A DNA stretch of 64,000 nucleotides from Pedococcus dokdonensis (GTDB lineage Bacteria; Actinomycetota; Actinomycetes; Actinomycetales; Dermatophilaceae): positions 248,001-312,000 of the forward strand of contig NZ_LT629711.1 in NCBI RefSeq assembly GCF_900104525.1, given 5' to 3'. A program made the position numbers and the translations under genes. Below, in pieces: positions 41,240 to 49,390 of this stretch. The notes below the pieces were generated by a model. It did not search any database. It worked only from the letters and a program-made list of their open reading frames with translations, and was not told the origin of the DNA. Positions within the stretch are counted from its first letter, which is position 1. Each line of letters starts with the position of its first letter.

Positions 41240-42132
41240 GTGAGGATGATGGACCTGGACAGGTGTCGCGGTCGATCCGGGTCCACGCCGGCCTGCTGCG
41301 CCTTGGCGACGCACAGGCGGTGCAACCGCACCAGGTCGGCCAGCGGGTCGATGTCGCGGTGCTCGAACCGGGCCCCGGTGGCGCGCACGTCGTCGGCCAG
41401 TCCGTCGGGGACCTCGCCGAACGCCCAGGTGACCCGACCGGTGGTGGCGATGCTGATCGGACCGTGGCGGTACTCCATGGCGGGGTAGGACTCGGTCCAG
41501 AACTGCGCCGACTCGCGGAGCTTCAGGGCCGCCTCGTGCGCGAGCCCGATGGTCCACCCGCGGCCGACGAAGGTGAGCTGCTCGGCGTCGAGCAGGCCCG
41601 CCAACGCGGTCTGCTCGTCCTCGGCCAGGATCCCCTCGGCGTCGGCGATCGCAGCGGTCAGGTCCTCACCCAGGGTGGCCCGGAGCAGGGCCAGCGTCGT
41701 CGTCGCGAAACGCGTCTGCACGACCGACTGCTCGTCGACCTCGTCCATCATCAGCTGGTGCTTGGCCAGCCCCGGGATGGGCGTGCCGGCGGTGGCGACG
41801 ATCGCCGTGGTGACCCGGCCGCGGGCCCGGAGCGCCTCGAGCAGCTCGACCACCTCGGTGGTGGTGCCGGACCGCGAGATGGCGACCACGTGGTCGTAGT
41901 CGCGCTCCAGCGGGTACTCGCTGGCGGCGAAGGCGTCGGTGTGGCCCTGGCCGGCTCCCTCGCGCAGGGCGGCATACGCCTGCGCCATGTAGTAGGACGT
42001 GCCGCACCCGGTCACGGCGACGCGGGCCCCGGGGGCCGGCAGGGCCGCGCGGGCCTCGGGCACGCGGGTGAGGACGGCCCGCCAGTCGGCGGCCTGGGTG
42101 GCGATCTCGGCCGCCAGATGCGAGGTGGTCAC
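41236..42132 (-). CDS. SIS-domain sugar-phosphate isomerase/deaminase
   Basis: 298 residues with two SIS domains like the isomerase half of GlmS but with no glutaminase half: VAVTGCGTSYYMAQ, ISRSGTTTEVVELL, VGRGWTIGLAHEAALKLRESA and AMEYRHGPIS. Members include glucosamine-6-phosphate deaminases and AgaS-type enzymes. Since no nagB-like gene is in the window and nagA is coupled downstream, I infer it deaminates or isomerises the NagA product. GTG start at 42132. Confidence 0.85.
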   Translation of the reverse strand: MTTSHLAAEIATQAADWRAVLTRVPEARAALPAPGARVAVTGCGTSYYMAQAYAALREGAGQGHTDAFAASEYPLERDYDHVVAISRSGTTTEVVELLEALRARGRVTTAIVATAGTPIPGLAKHQLMMDEVDEQSVVQTRFATTTLALLRATLGEDLTAAIADAEGILAEDEQTALAGLLDAEQLTFVGRGWTIGLAHEAALKLRESAQFWTESYPAMEYRHGPISIATTGRVTWAFGEVPDGLADDVRATGARFEHRDIDPLADLVRLHRLCVAKAQQAGVDPDRPRHLSRSIILT

Positions 42133-42171
42133 GGCGCAGCGCTCCTGTCGTGAACGAATGAGAGTGTTCTG

Positions 42172-42201
42172 ATTGTGTAACCGTCACATTCGATCAGTCA
42201 A
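42172..42201 (-). promoter_or_regulatory. Candidate promoter for SIS-nagA operon
   Basis: On the minus strand TTGACT (42201-42196) and CACAAT (42177-42172) are separated by 18 bases, a fair sigma-70-type pair. The SIS gene start lies 40 bases downstream, with AGGAG close to it. Confidence 0.45.
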
Positions 42202-42361
42202 GCGCAGGAGGGTTTGGCGGTGGTTTGACCGGATTGCTGACCGAAAACGTCGGGAAATCCGGGCTCCAGGGGTTGACGAGGCTTCACGAGCGGGGCCAAT
42301 CTGTCTCCCGGGCCTCGCGGATCTGAGCGAAGCGCGCTACAACCGGTACGAAACGATCAGT
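42191..42361. promoter_or_regulatory. Repeated CGATCAGT element in divergent amino-sugar promoter
   Basis: CGATCAGTCAAGCG (42191-42204) and CGATCAGTGCAGCG (42354-42367) agree at 12 of 14 positions. One copy overlaps the proposed minus promoter and the other lies about 40 bases before the sugar-binding protein gene. They are candidate binding sites for the local DeoR-type regulator. The rest of this 271-base gap shows nothing else convincing. Confidence 0.4.
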
Positions 42362-42403
42362 GCAGCGGAGCCTGGTCGTCCACCTGAGAACGTGAGGTAG
42401 AAC

Positions 42404-43672
42404 GTGAGCACCAGACGACACCTGCCGACGGCGGGCCTGATCGCAGGCACCGCGGTGATGGCTCTCGGACTGGCCGCCTGTGGCGGCGGCACCGGGGCCG
42501 GGTCGACCGACGGCGGCGGCTCGGGCGGTAAGGCCACCACCATCAAGCTCGTCGCGGCCGAGTACTCCAAGGACCACACCAAGGCGTTCTGGGACCAGTT
42601 CGCCGCGGCCTACAAGACCAAGACGGGCAACACCCTCGAGGTCCAGATCGTCAGCTGGGACGACATCGACCAGCAGAGCTCCACGATGGTCCAGAACAAC
42701 AACCCGCCGGACATCCTCAACCTCAACGCCTACGCGAGCTATGCCAAGGACGACCTGCTCTACAGCTCCGACGAGGTGCTGTCCGACTCGGTCAAGTCCG
42801 ACCTGCTCGACGCGTTCGTCAAGTCCGGCACCTACAACGGCAAGATGTACGGCATGCCCGACCTCAGCTCGGCGCGGGCGATGTTCTACAACAAGACCCT
42901 GTTCAAGGAGGCCGGGATCGCCGCGCCGCCGAAGACCTGGGCCGAGTTCGAGGCCGACGCCCAGAAGATCAAGGACCTCGGCAAGGGCAACATCGGCTAC
43001 GGGCTCCCGCTCGGGCCGGAGGAGGCCCAGGGCGAGTTCTCGATCTGGCTGTTCAACAACGGCGGCGACTGGAAGAAGGACGGCAAGTGGACCGTCAACA
43101 GCGCTGAGAACGTCGAGACGCTGACCTTCCTCAAGAGCCTCGCCACCAAGGGGCTGACCCAGAACAACCCCGGCAAGACGAACCGGCAGGACGCCTTCGA
43201 CCTGTTCGCGTCGGGCAAGGTCGGCATGGTCGTCGGCTTCTCGCCGCTGGCGGGGACGCTCGACAAGGACAAGAAGGTCGACTACGGCGTCGCCCCGATG
43301 CCGACCAAGGCCGACGGCGGCACGCCGCAGACCTTCGGCGTCACCGACTACCTGATGGCCTTCAAGAAGAAGGGCAACCAGGACGCGGTCAAGGCGTTCT
43401 ACGACCTCTACTACCAGAAGGACCAGGTCAACCAGTTCATCAAGGCCGAGGGGTTCCTGCCGGTCACCAAGTCCGGCATCCAGGAGTTCTCCTCCGACCC
43501 CGCGCTGAAGACCTACCTCGAGACCCTGCCGAACGCGCACCTGACGCCGACGGACGACCCCACCTGGGACAAGGTGAAGCTGGCGGTGCAGCAGAACCTC
43601 GGCACCGCGGTCACGGGTGACCCGAAGGCGGTCCTCGACAAGCTCCAGCAGTCTGCCGAGAACGGCGGCTGA
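42404..43672 (+). CDS. ABC importer sugar-binding lipoprotein
   Basis: 422-residue family 1 extracellular solute-binding protein. Lipobox LAAC with Cys26 as the lipidated residue, then a Gly/Ser linker and a two-lobe binding fold (KTKTGNTLEVQIVSWDDIDQQ, PPDILNLNAYA, GMPDLSSARAMFYNKTLFKEAGI). First gene of the importer-regulator-kinase operon, divergent from SIS-nagA, so the likely cargo is N-acetylglucosamine, chitobiose or a related sugar. GTG 42404 follows GTGAGGTAG. Confidence 0.9.
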   Translation: MSTRRHLPTAGLIAGTAVMALGLAACGGGTGAGSTDGGGSGGKATTIKLVAAEYSKDHTKAFWDQFAAAYKTKTGNTLEVQIVSWDDIDQQSSTMVQNNNPPDILNLNAYASYAKDDLLYSSDEVLSDSVKSDLLDAFVKSGTYNGKMYGMPDLSSARAMFYNKTLFKEAGIAAPPKTWAEFEADAQKIKDLGKGNIGYGLPLGPEEAQGEFSIWLFNNGGDWKKDGKWTVNSAENVETLTFLKSLATKGLTQNNPGKTNRQDAFDLFASGKVGMVVGFSPLAGTLDKDKKVDYGVAPMPTKADGGTPQTFGVTDYLMAFKKKGNQDAVKAFYDLYYQKDQVNQFIKAEGFLPVTKSGIQEFSSDPALKTYLETLPNAHLTPTDDPTWDKVKLAVQQNLGTAVTGDPKAVLDKLQQSAENGG

Positions 43673-43674
43673 GC

Positions 43675-44697
43675 GTGACCCAGCCGATCGGCGCCGGCGC
43701 GGGTGTGGTCGGGGAACCGGCCGCGCCCGCGCCGGCACCCGCGGGTGCCGGTGACCCCGGCGCGGGCACCGGCCGATGGGGTGGCCTGCGACGACGCGGG
43801 CGGGGCGGTCGAGGTGGCCGGGTGTCCGGGTGGACCGCCCTGCTGTGGCTGGCCCCCGCGCTCGCGCTGATCCTTGGGGTCGTCGTGTGGCCGGCCGTCG
43901 AGCTGGCGCGGGCCTCGCTGTCGCGCTACTCGATCACGGGTCTGCGCAAGGGCAGCGCGGGGCTCGACAACTACCGCAACGTGCTGGCCAACGACAGCCT
44001 CGGCACGGTCCTCACCAACACGCTGGTGTGGGTCGTCGCGGTCGTGGTGCTGACCATCGTGATCAGCCTCGGGCTCGCGCAGTTCCTCACCAAGGACTTC
44101 TGGGGTCGGCGACTGGTGCGCTGGGCGGTGATCGTCCCCTGGGCGGCCTCGCTCGTGATCACCGCGCGGTTGTTCAGCCTGATCTACAGCTACTACTACG
44201 GCACCCTCAACGCGGTGCTGCTCAACCTGCACGTCATCGACACGCCCATCGACTTCATCGGCAGCGACCGGTGGATCATGCCGTCGATGGTGGCGGTCGG
44301 TGTCTTCGTGTCGATCCCGTTCACCGCCTACGTCTTCGTGGCCGGGCTCAACGCGATCCCGACCGACGTCTACGAGGCGGCCCGGATCGACGGCGCCTCG
44401 CCGTGGAAGATCTGGCGGCTGATCACGCTGCCCCTGCTGCGGCCGGCGATCCTCGTGGCGACGGTGCTCAACATGATCTACGTCTTCAACAGCTTCCCGA
44501 TCATCTACACCCTCAACGAGTCCAACCCCGGTTTCAGCCACGACACGACGATTACCTTCATGTACAAGCTTGCCTTCAAGAGTGCCGAGAAGGACGTCGG
44601 TCAGTCAGCCGCCGCCGGTCTGTTCAACGTCTGCCTCATCCTCGTGGCGGTCCTGGTCTACCTGCGGGTGTCCCGCTGGCGTGAGGAGGAGTCGTGA
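43675..44697 (+). CDS. ABC sugar importer permease 1
   Basis: 340 residues with about 45 disordered Pro/Gly/Ala residues before six membrane helices. The cytoplasmic EAA loop is YEAARIDGASPWKIWRLITLPLLRP. MalF/UgpA-type partner of the next gene. Starts two bases after the binding-protein stop and overlaps the next gene (GTGA). Confidence 0.9.
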   Translation: MTQPIGAGAGVVGEPAAPAPAPAGAGDPGAGTGRWGGLRRRGRGGRGGRVSGWTALLWLAPALALILGVVVWPAVELARASLSRYSITGLRKGSAGLDNYRNVLANDSLGTVLTNTLVWVVAVVVLTIVISLGLAQFLTKDFWGRRLVRWAVIVPWAASLVITARLFSLIYSYYYGTLNAVLLNLHVIDTPIDFIGSDRWIMPSMVAVGVFVSIPFTAYVFVAGLNAIPTDVYEAARIDGASPWKIWRLITLPLLRPAILVATVLNMIYVFNSFPIIYTLNESNPGFSHDTTITFMYKLAFKSAEKDVGQSAAAGLFNVCLILVAVLVYLRVSRWREEES

Positions 44698-45587
44698 CCG
44701 CGACGACGACGAAGACGACCGGTATGCCGCGTGGCACGGCTCCGAAGGCCGCTCGCCCCGGCGGGTGGCGCGGGATCCGGCCGTGGGCGATGCCGCTGAT
44801 CGGGCTCGCGGTGGCGTTCGCCTTCCTCTGGCCCTACTTGGTGATGCTGCTCGACGCCTTCCGCCCCAGCAGCGACGTGGTGCGCACGCCGCCCTCGGTG
44901 CTGCCGGACGTGTGGAAGTGGACCACGTTCACCGAGGTGCTCGGCGACGAGCGCTTCCTCAACTGGCTGCGCACCTCACTCATCGTGGCGGTGTCGTCGA
45001 CCGCGATCGTCGTCGTGGTCGCCATCCCGGCGGCCTACTTCACCGCCCGGTTCAAGTTCCGCGGGCGGATGGCGTTCCTGTTCCTGGTGCTGGTCACCCA
45101 GATGTTCTCGCCCACCTCGCTCGTGGTCGGCATCTACCGGGAGTTCTTCACCGTCAACCTGGTCAACACCTACCTGGCGCTGATCCTCACGAACGCCGCG
45201 TTCAACCTGGCCTTCGCGATCTGGATCCTGCACGGGTTCTTCGCCTCCATCCCGCGCGAGCTCGAAGAGGCCTCCGAGCTCGACGGGTGCAGCCGGTTCG
45301 GGACCTTGTGGCGGGTGATGCTGCCGCTCACCCTGCCGGGGCTGGTGACCGCGACGATCTTCACCTTCATCGCGGCCTGGAACGAGTACGTCGTGGCGCT
45401 GACGCTCATGCTGGACGACGCCAAGAAGCCGCTCACCGTGGGCATCAACTCCTACGTCACCGGCTACGAGCAGAACTGGGACCAGCTGTTCGGCGCCTCG
45501 ATCATCGCGATCGTGCCCGTCGTGATCCTGTTCGCCGTCATCGAGAAGCACCTGGTCGGAGGGCTCACCTCAGGAGCCGTCAAGTGA
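44694..45587 (+). CDS. ABC sugar importer permease 2
   Basis: 297 residues, six membrane helices, EAA loop EEASELDGCSRFGTLWRVMLPLTLPG, MalG/UgpE type. It overlaps the first permease and the DeoR gene by four bases each. No ATPase gene accompanies the importer, so it must borrow a shared ATPase (MsiK type) encoded elsewhere, as is common in actinobacterial sugar importers. Confidence 0.9.
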   Translation: MTATTTKTTGMPRGTAPKAARPGGWRGIRPWAMPLIGLAVAFAFLWPYLVMLLDAFRPSSDVVRTPPSVLPDVWKWTTFTEVLGDERFLNWLRTSLIVAVSSTAIVVVVAIPAAYFTARFKFRGRMAFLFLVLVTQMFSPTSLVVGIYREFFTVNLVNTYLALILTNAAFNLAFAIWILHGFFASIPRELEEASELDGCSRFGTLWRVMLPLTLPGLVTATIFTFIAAWNEYVVALTLMLDDAKKPLTVGINSYVTGYEQNWDQLFGASIIAIVPVVILFAVIEKHLVGGLTSGAVK

Positions 45588-46393
45588 GCGAGCCGGACGG
45601 CCGCGGTATGGACCGCGGGGCCCGGTGGAGTGCGCTGCTCGACCTGCTGGCCCAGCACGGCCGGCTCAGTGTGGCCCAGGTGGTCGAGTCGCTCGGGGTG
45701 TCGGAGGCCACGGTCCGCCGCGACTTCGGTGACCTGGCGGCCCAGCAGCTGGTCACCCGCACCCACGGCGGGGTGGTCGCCAGCGCCGTGGCCTACGACC
45801 TGCCCGCCCGCTACAAACAGGCTGGGAGCGACAGCGCGAAGGAGCGGGTCGCGACGTTCGCAGCCGACCTGGTGGCGGAGGGCTCGGTCGTGGGCTTCAA
45901 CGGTGGCACCACGACCAGCGCCACCGCCCGGCGGCTGGCGGCGCGATCCGACCTCGCCGCGTCATCCAGGCGCCCGTCGATCACGGTCGTGACCAACGCG
46001 CTCAACATCGCCACCGAGATGGTGCTGCGGCCCTTCATCCGCTGCGTCTCGCTGGGCGGGGTCGCCCGGCCCGAGTCCTACGAGCTGTCGGGTCCGCTGG
46101 CCTCGATGGTGCTCGGCGAGCTGTGGCTCGACACCGTCGTGCTCGGAGTCGACGCGGTGTCGGCTGCAGGGGGTGCGACCTGCCAGCACGAGGGGGAGGC
46201 CGGCATCAACTCGATCATGGTGCAGCGCGCCGACCGGGTCATCGTCGTGGCCACCGGCGACAAGGTGGGACGTCGAGCCTTCGCGCGGATCTGCCCTTCG
46301 GAGCGGATCCAGGTGCTGGTCACCGACTCGTCCGCGCCGGCCGATGCGCTCGGCGACCTGCGGGCGGCCGGCGTCACGGTCGAGGTGGTCTGA
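45584..46393 (+). CDS. DeoR-family transcriptional regulator
   Basis: 269 residues. N-terminal HTH (LLAQHGRLSVAQVVESLGVSEATVRRDFGDLAAQQLVTRTHGGVV) and a sugar-phosphate sensing domain with GFNGGTTTSATA and VTNALNIATEM. GTG 45584 has AGGAG seven bases upstream; ATG 45608 is an alternative. Co-transcribed with the importer and kinase, it most likely represses the local amino-sugar genes in the absence of a sugar phosphate. Confidence 0.9.
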   Translation: MSEPDGRGMDRGARWSALLDLLAQHGRLSVAQVVESLGVSEATVRRDFGDLAAQQLVTRTHGGVVASAVAYDLPARYKQAGSDSAKERVATFAADLVAEGSVVGFNGGTTTSATARRLAARSDLAASSRRPSITVVTNALNIATEMVLRPFIRCVSLGGVARPESYELSGPLASMVLGELWLDTVVLGVDAVSAAGGATCQHEGEAGINSIMVQRADRVIVVATGDKVGRRAFARICPSERIQVLVTDSSAPADALGDLRAAGVTVEVV

Positions 46394-46395
46394 GG

Positions 46396-47313
46396 GTGCG
46401 GGCCCCGCTGGTCGCCGCCGTGGACGTCGGCGGCACCCGGGTCAAGGCCGCCCTCGTCGACCCGGCCGGTCGCGAGGTCGTGTCCCTGACCGACCCGACA
46501 CCGGCCGGCCTGGGCGCACCCGGCGCGCTGGTGGGTGTCGTGGTGGCCGCGGTCGAGGCGTTGCGCAGCCGGGCCACCGACGGCGGCGAACCGGTCGAGG
46601 TGTCGGCGTGCGGGGTGGTGGTGCCCGGCATCGTCGACGACGCGGCTGGTGTCGCGCGGTGGTCGGCCAACCTCGGGTGGCGCGATCTGCCGGTGGTGGA
46701 GCCGCTCGCCAGTGCGCTGGGCGTGCCCGTGGCACTGGGTCACGACGTCAGGGCCGGGCTCGTGGCGGAAGCCAGGTTCGGTGCGGCGCAAGGGTTCTCG
46801 AACGTGCTGTTCATGCCCATCGGCACCGGGATCGCCGGCGCGCTGATGCTCGACGGGCACGTGGTGGTCGCCGACGGCTGGAGCGGTGAGCTCGGCCACG
46901 TCGTGGTCGTGCCTGACGGACCGCCGTGCGGTTGCGGTGCCAGCGGGTGCCTCGAAGCAGTCGCGTCCGCGGCGGCCATCGAACGGGCGTATGCCGCCGC
47001 GTCGGGTCAGCGACGCGCGGGCGAGGCCATCGCGGCCCTGGTGGCCGAGGGTGACGAGGTCGCCAGCAGGGTCTGGGCGACAGCGGTGGACGCGCTCGCC
47101 CGCGCAGTGGTGCTGACCACGACGCTCACCGGGGTCAGCCGGGTGCTGGTCGGCGGCGGGCTGGCCCACGCTGGTGACGTGCTCCTCGGGCCGCTGCGCG
47201 ACGCCGTGGCGGCCTCGCTCACCTTCCAGCGGCGGCCCACCATCGCCGAGGCGGCGCTCGGCGACCGCGCTGGTTGCCTGGGTGCCGCCTGCCTCGCCTT
47301 CGACCTCGCCTGA
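46396..47313 (+). CDS. ROK-family sugar kinase
   Basis: 305 residues. ATP loop DVGGTRVKAALVD (about residues 9-21), catalytic GHDVRAGLVAEARFG (Asp in the HDV position), GELGHVVV and the zinc-binding CGCGASGCLEAVAS. Likely phosphorylates GlcNAc or glucose entering through the local importer, producing the substrate of NagA. GTG 46396 lies two bases after the regulator stop; the open frame upstream belongs to the regulator's shadow. Confidence 0.9.
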   Translation: MRAPLVAAVDVGGTRVKAALVDPAGREVVSLTDPTPAGLGAPGALVGVVVAAVEALRSRATDGGEPVEVSACGVVVPGIVDDAAGVARWSANLGWRDLPVVEPLASALGVPVALGHDVRAGLVAEARFGAAQGFSNVLFMPIGTGIAGALMLDGHVVVADGWSGELGHVVVVPDGPPCGCGASGCLEAVASAAAIERAYAAASGQRRAGEAIAALVAEGDEVASRVWATAVDALARAVVLTTTLTGVSRVLVGGGLAHAGDVLLGPLRDAVAASLTFQRRPTIAEAALGDRAGCLGAACLAFDLA

Positions 47314-47321
47314 CCCAGGTC

Positions 47322-47363
47322 TTTGAAGGGTTGACCACACCCTGGCGTGGTCAACCCTTCAAA
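47322..47363. terminator. 17-base perfect inverted repeat after ROK gene
   Basis: TTTGAAGGGTTGACCAC (47322-47338) is repeated inverted at 47347-47363 around an 8-base loop, eight bases past the ROK stop. Its GC content is lower than the surroundings. Probable terminator; an operator for the next gene is the alternative. Confidence 0.75.
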
Positions 47364-47394
47364 CTCTGCCGACCACGCGGCATACCCTCGGGGC

Positions 47395-48018
47395 ATGAGT
47401 GACCTGCAGTGCGCTGCCACGCTCCTGATCGCCCGCCACGGGGACGCGGAGTACGGGCACCCTTCGGTGCTCTCGGACGAGGGGGGCTGGCTCTCGGCGA
47501 AGGGGATCGACCAGACCCTCACCCTCGCCCAGTCGCTGGCCGACCGGCGGGTGGCTGCCGTGCGCACCAGCGTCCTGGGGCGCGCGGTGCAGTCGGGCGC
47601 CGTCGCGGCCGAAGTGCTCGGCGTGAACGCGGAGGCGGTCGAGGGGCTCGAGGAGTTCTCGGTCGGCGCGCTCGCGGGACGGCCGCACGACGACCCCGAG
47701 CTGCAGTCGATCTTCATGGCCTGGGTGCACGGCGACCTGCGGCGCCGGATCCCCGGCGGGGTGAACGGCGAGGAGGTGCTCGGTGCCTACCGCGAGGCGC
47801 TCCAGTCGATCGCCGACCAGTTTCGGGGCGAGACCGTGCTGGTCTTCTCGCACGGCGGTGTGATGTCGTTCGTGCTGCCCCGCATCGCCGGCAACCTGCG
47901 CGACGACCTCGCGGCCGCGAAGTTCCTGCCCAACTGCGCTGTCGCGGAGGTGGCCGTGGACGGCGACGGGTTCGAGGTGCGCAGCTGGCCGGGGTCGACC
48001 GACCGCACCGTCGTGTGA
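47395..48018 (+). CDS. Histidine phosphatase family protein
   Basis: 207 residues. Phosphoglycerate-mutase-like RHG motif LIARHGDAEYG (His about 15), second arginine TSVLGRAVQSG, Glu of LEEFSVGALAG and the second catalytic histidine VFSHGGVMSF. Substrate unknown: phosphoglycerate mutase, phosphatase of sugar phosphates or nucleotides are all possible. ATG 47395 gives the family start; the upstream frame lies in the terminator repeat. Confidence 0.87.
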   Translation: MSDLQCAATLLIARHGDAEYGHPSVLSDEGGWLSAKGIDQTLTLAQSLADRRVAAVRTSVLGRAVQSGAVAAEVLGVNAEAVEGLEEFSVGALAGRPHDDPELQSIFMAWVHGDLRRRIPGGVNGEEVLGAYREALQSIADQFRGETVLVFSHGGVMSFVLPRIAGNLRDDLAAAKFLPNCAVAEVAVDGDGFEVRSWPGSTDRTVV

Positions 48019-48027
48019 ACGCGTCGC

Positions 48028-48093
48028 TATCTCATGCAAAAGGCGAGTTAGCGCCGTCCCGGGCAGTCGGTAACTCGCCTTTTGCATGAGATA
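48028..48093. terminator. 23-base perfect inverted repeat between convergent genes
   Basis: Bases 48028-48050 are an exact inverted copy of 48071-48093, with a 20-base GC-rich loop. It begins nine bases after the phosphatase stop and ends 17 bases before the nucS stop. Arms include CATGCAAAAGGCGAG, much richer in A/T than the surrounding genes. Acts in either direction. Confidence 0.85.
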
Positions 48094-48110
48094 CCGACGC
48101 TGGGAGCGGG

Positions 48111-48806
48111 TCAGAAGAGGCGGTGCTCGCTGTTGTCGATGCCCTTGAGCGCGTCGTAGTCGAGGGTCACGCAGCGGATGCCGCGGTCGGTGGCGAGCGT
48201 GCGGGCCTGCGGCTTGATCTCCTGGGCGGCGAAGACGCCGGTGACGGGGGACAGGTGCGGGTCCCGGTTCATCAGCTCGAGGTATCGGGTCAGCTGTTCG
48301 ACGCCGTCGATGTCACCGCGCCGCTTGATCTCCACGGCGACCGACCCCCCAGCCGCGTCCCGGCACAGGATGTCGACGGGGCCGATCGCCGTCATGTACT
48401 CGCGCCGGACCAGGCTCCAGCCGTCGCCGAGGGTGTGGATGTGCTCGGCGAGCAGCTTCTGGAGGTGGGCCTCCACGCCGTCCTTCACCAGCCCCGGGTC
48501 CACGCCGAGCTCGTGGGACGAGTCGTGCAGCACCTCGTGGATGAGCACCCGCAGCCGATCCTCCGACTTGGCGTGCTGCACCAGCCAGACGGTGGTGACG
48601 CCGTCAGCGACCTCGTGGTCCTCCGGCGAGACCTCGGCCATCGCACAGGGGGGAGACATCCAGTTGAGTGGCTTGTAGGAGCCGCCGTCGCTGTGCACCA
48701 GCACCGACCCGTCGGCCTTGACGAGGAGCAGCCTCGTCGCGAGGGGGAGGTGGGCCGTCAGCCGTCCCTCGTAGTCCACCGCACACTTCGCTATCACCAG
48801 CCGCAC
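48111..48806 (-). CDS. nucS: Mismatch-specific endonuclease NucS/EndoMS
   Basis: 231-residue dimeric nuclease of the non-canonical mismatch repair found in Actinobacteria and some Archaea that lack MutS-MutL. The catalytic Asp145 (GPVDILCRD), Glu159 and Lys161 (VAVEIKRRG) have the same spacing as in archaeal NucS. The final residues HRLF resemble the sliding-clamp-binding tail. GTG start at 48806. Loss gives a mutator phenotype in mycobacteria and Streptomyces. Confidence 0.94.
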   Translation of the reverse strand: MRLVIAKCAVDYEGRLTAHLPLATRLLLVKADGSVLVHSDGGSYKPLNWMSPPCAMAEVSPEDHEVADGVTTVWLVQHAKSEDRLRVLIHEVLHDSSHELGVDPGLVKDGVEAHLQKLLAEHIHTLGDGWSLVRREYMTAIGPVDILCRDAAGGSVAVEIKRRGDIDGVEQLTRYLELMNRDPHLSPVTGVFAAQEIKPQARTLATDRGIRCVTLDYDALKGIDNSEHRLF

Positions 48807-48886
48807 GAGGGGTCACTCTACGGGGAGGGAACCGTTGCGTCGTGCGGGGTCCGTGGCGCACACTCGGAGCACAGAGGTGAGCTGGT

Positions 48887-49291
48887 ATGCCAAACGTCGC
48901 GGGCAACGTCGCCGGTCTCGTCCTCGTGATCGGCACACTCGTGAGCGGGGTGCGTTGGCTCACCACCGGCCGGCCACCGCGGATCCTGCGTCCGGCGATC
49001 AGGAGGCTCCAGGCACGGCGCGATCTGCGGCGCCCCGTGCCCGAGCCGATCCCCCCGATCCTGCTCGCGATGGAGCTCAGCCGGTTGGCCGCCCACATCC
49101 GGCGGGTCGAGGCCGGTGACCAGCCCCGCAAGGCCGAGCGACTGATGGCGGCCCGGCTCGCCTACGACCACGCCCTGCGTGACTACTGCCGGGCCGTCGA
49201 CATCCCGGTGCCCACGGCGATCTTCGGCCTCTCCCGCGAACAGCGGTTCCACATGGAGTCGGCCCTGATCGGCGCCGGTCACGACTGGTGA
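48887..49291 (+). CDS. Small actinobacterial protein, unknown function
   Basis: 134 residues. N-terminal hydrophobic segment (about 3-22, possible membrane anchor), a very basic stretch (RPAIRRLQARRDLRRP), then a helical domain (LLAMELSRLAAHIRRVEAGDQPRKAERLMAARLAYDHALRDYCRAVDI). No motif for an enzyme. It is divergent from nucS and 99 bases upstream of the dehydrogenase gene; no functional link is evident. Confidence 0.75.
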   Translation: MPNVAGNVAGLVLVIGTLVSGVRWLTTGRPPRILRPAIRRLQARRDLRRPVPEPIPPILLAMELSRLAAHIRRVEAGDQPRKAERLMAARLAYDHALRDYCRAVDIPVPTAIFGLSREQRFHMESALIGAGHDW

Positions 49292-49390
49292 GGCGCGCCG
49301 CCGCTCCCGCACCTGGTGGGCGGGCAGGGTGGTGACCGTCACGCTGCCCGGGGGTCCACTCGGCATACCGGCTCTGCCAGACTTCGCCGC

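Noticed and set aside
47322..48093. Long inverted repeats as ends of an insertion sequence
   Set aside because: Each is a self-contained hairpin; the two differ in sequence, no transposase lies between, and no target duplications were seen.
48119..48930. Plus-strand frame opposite nucS
   Set aside because: Shadow frame; the minus strand has the full NucS catalytic set and C-terminal clamp-like motif.
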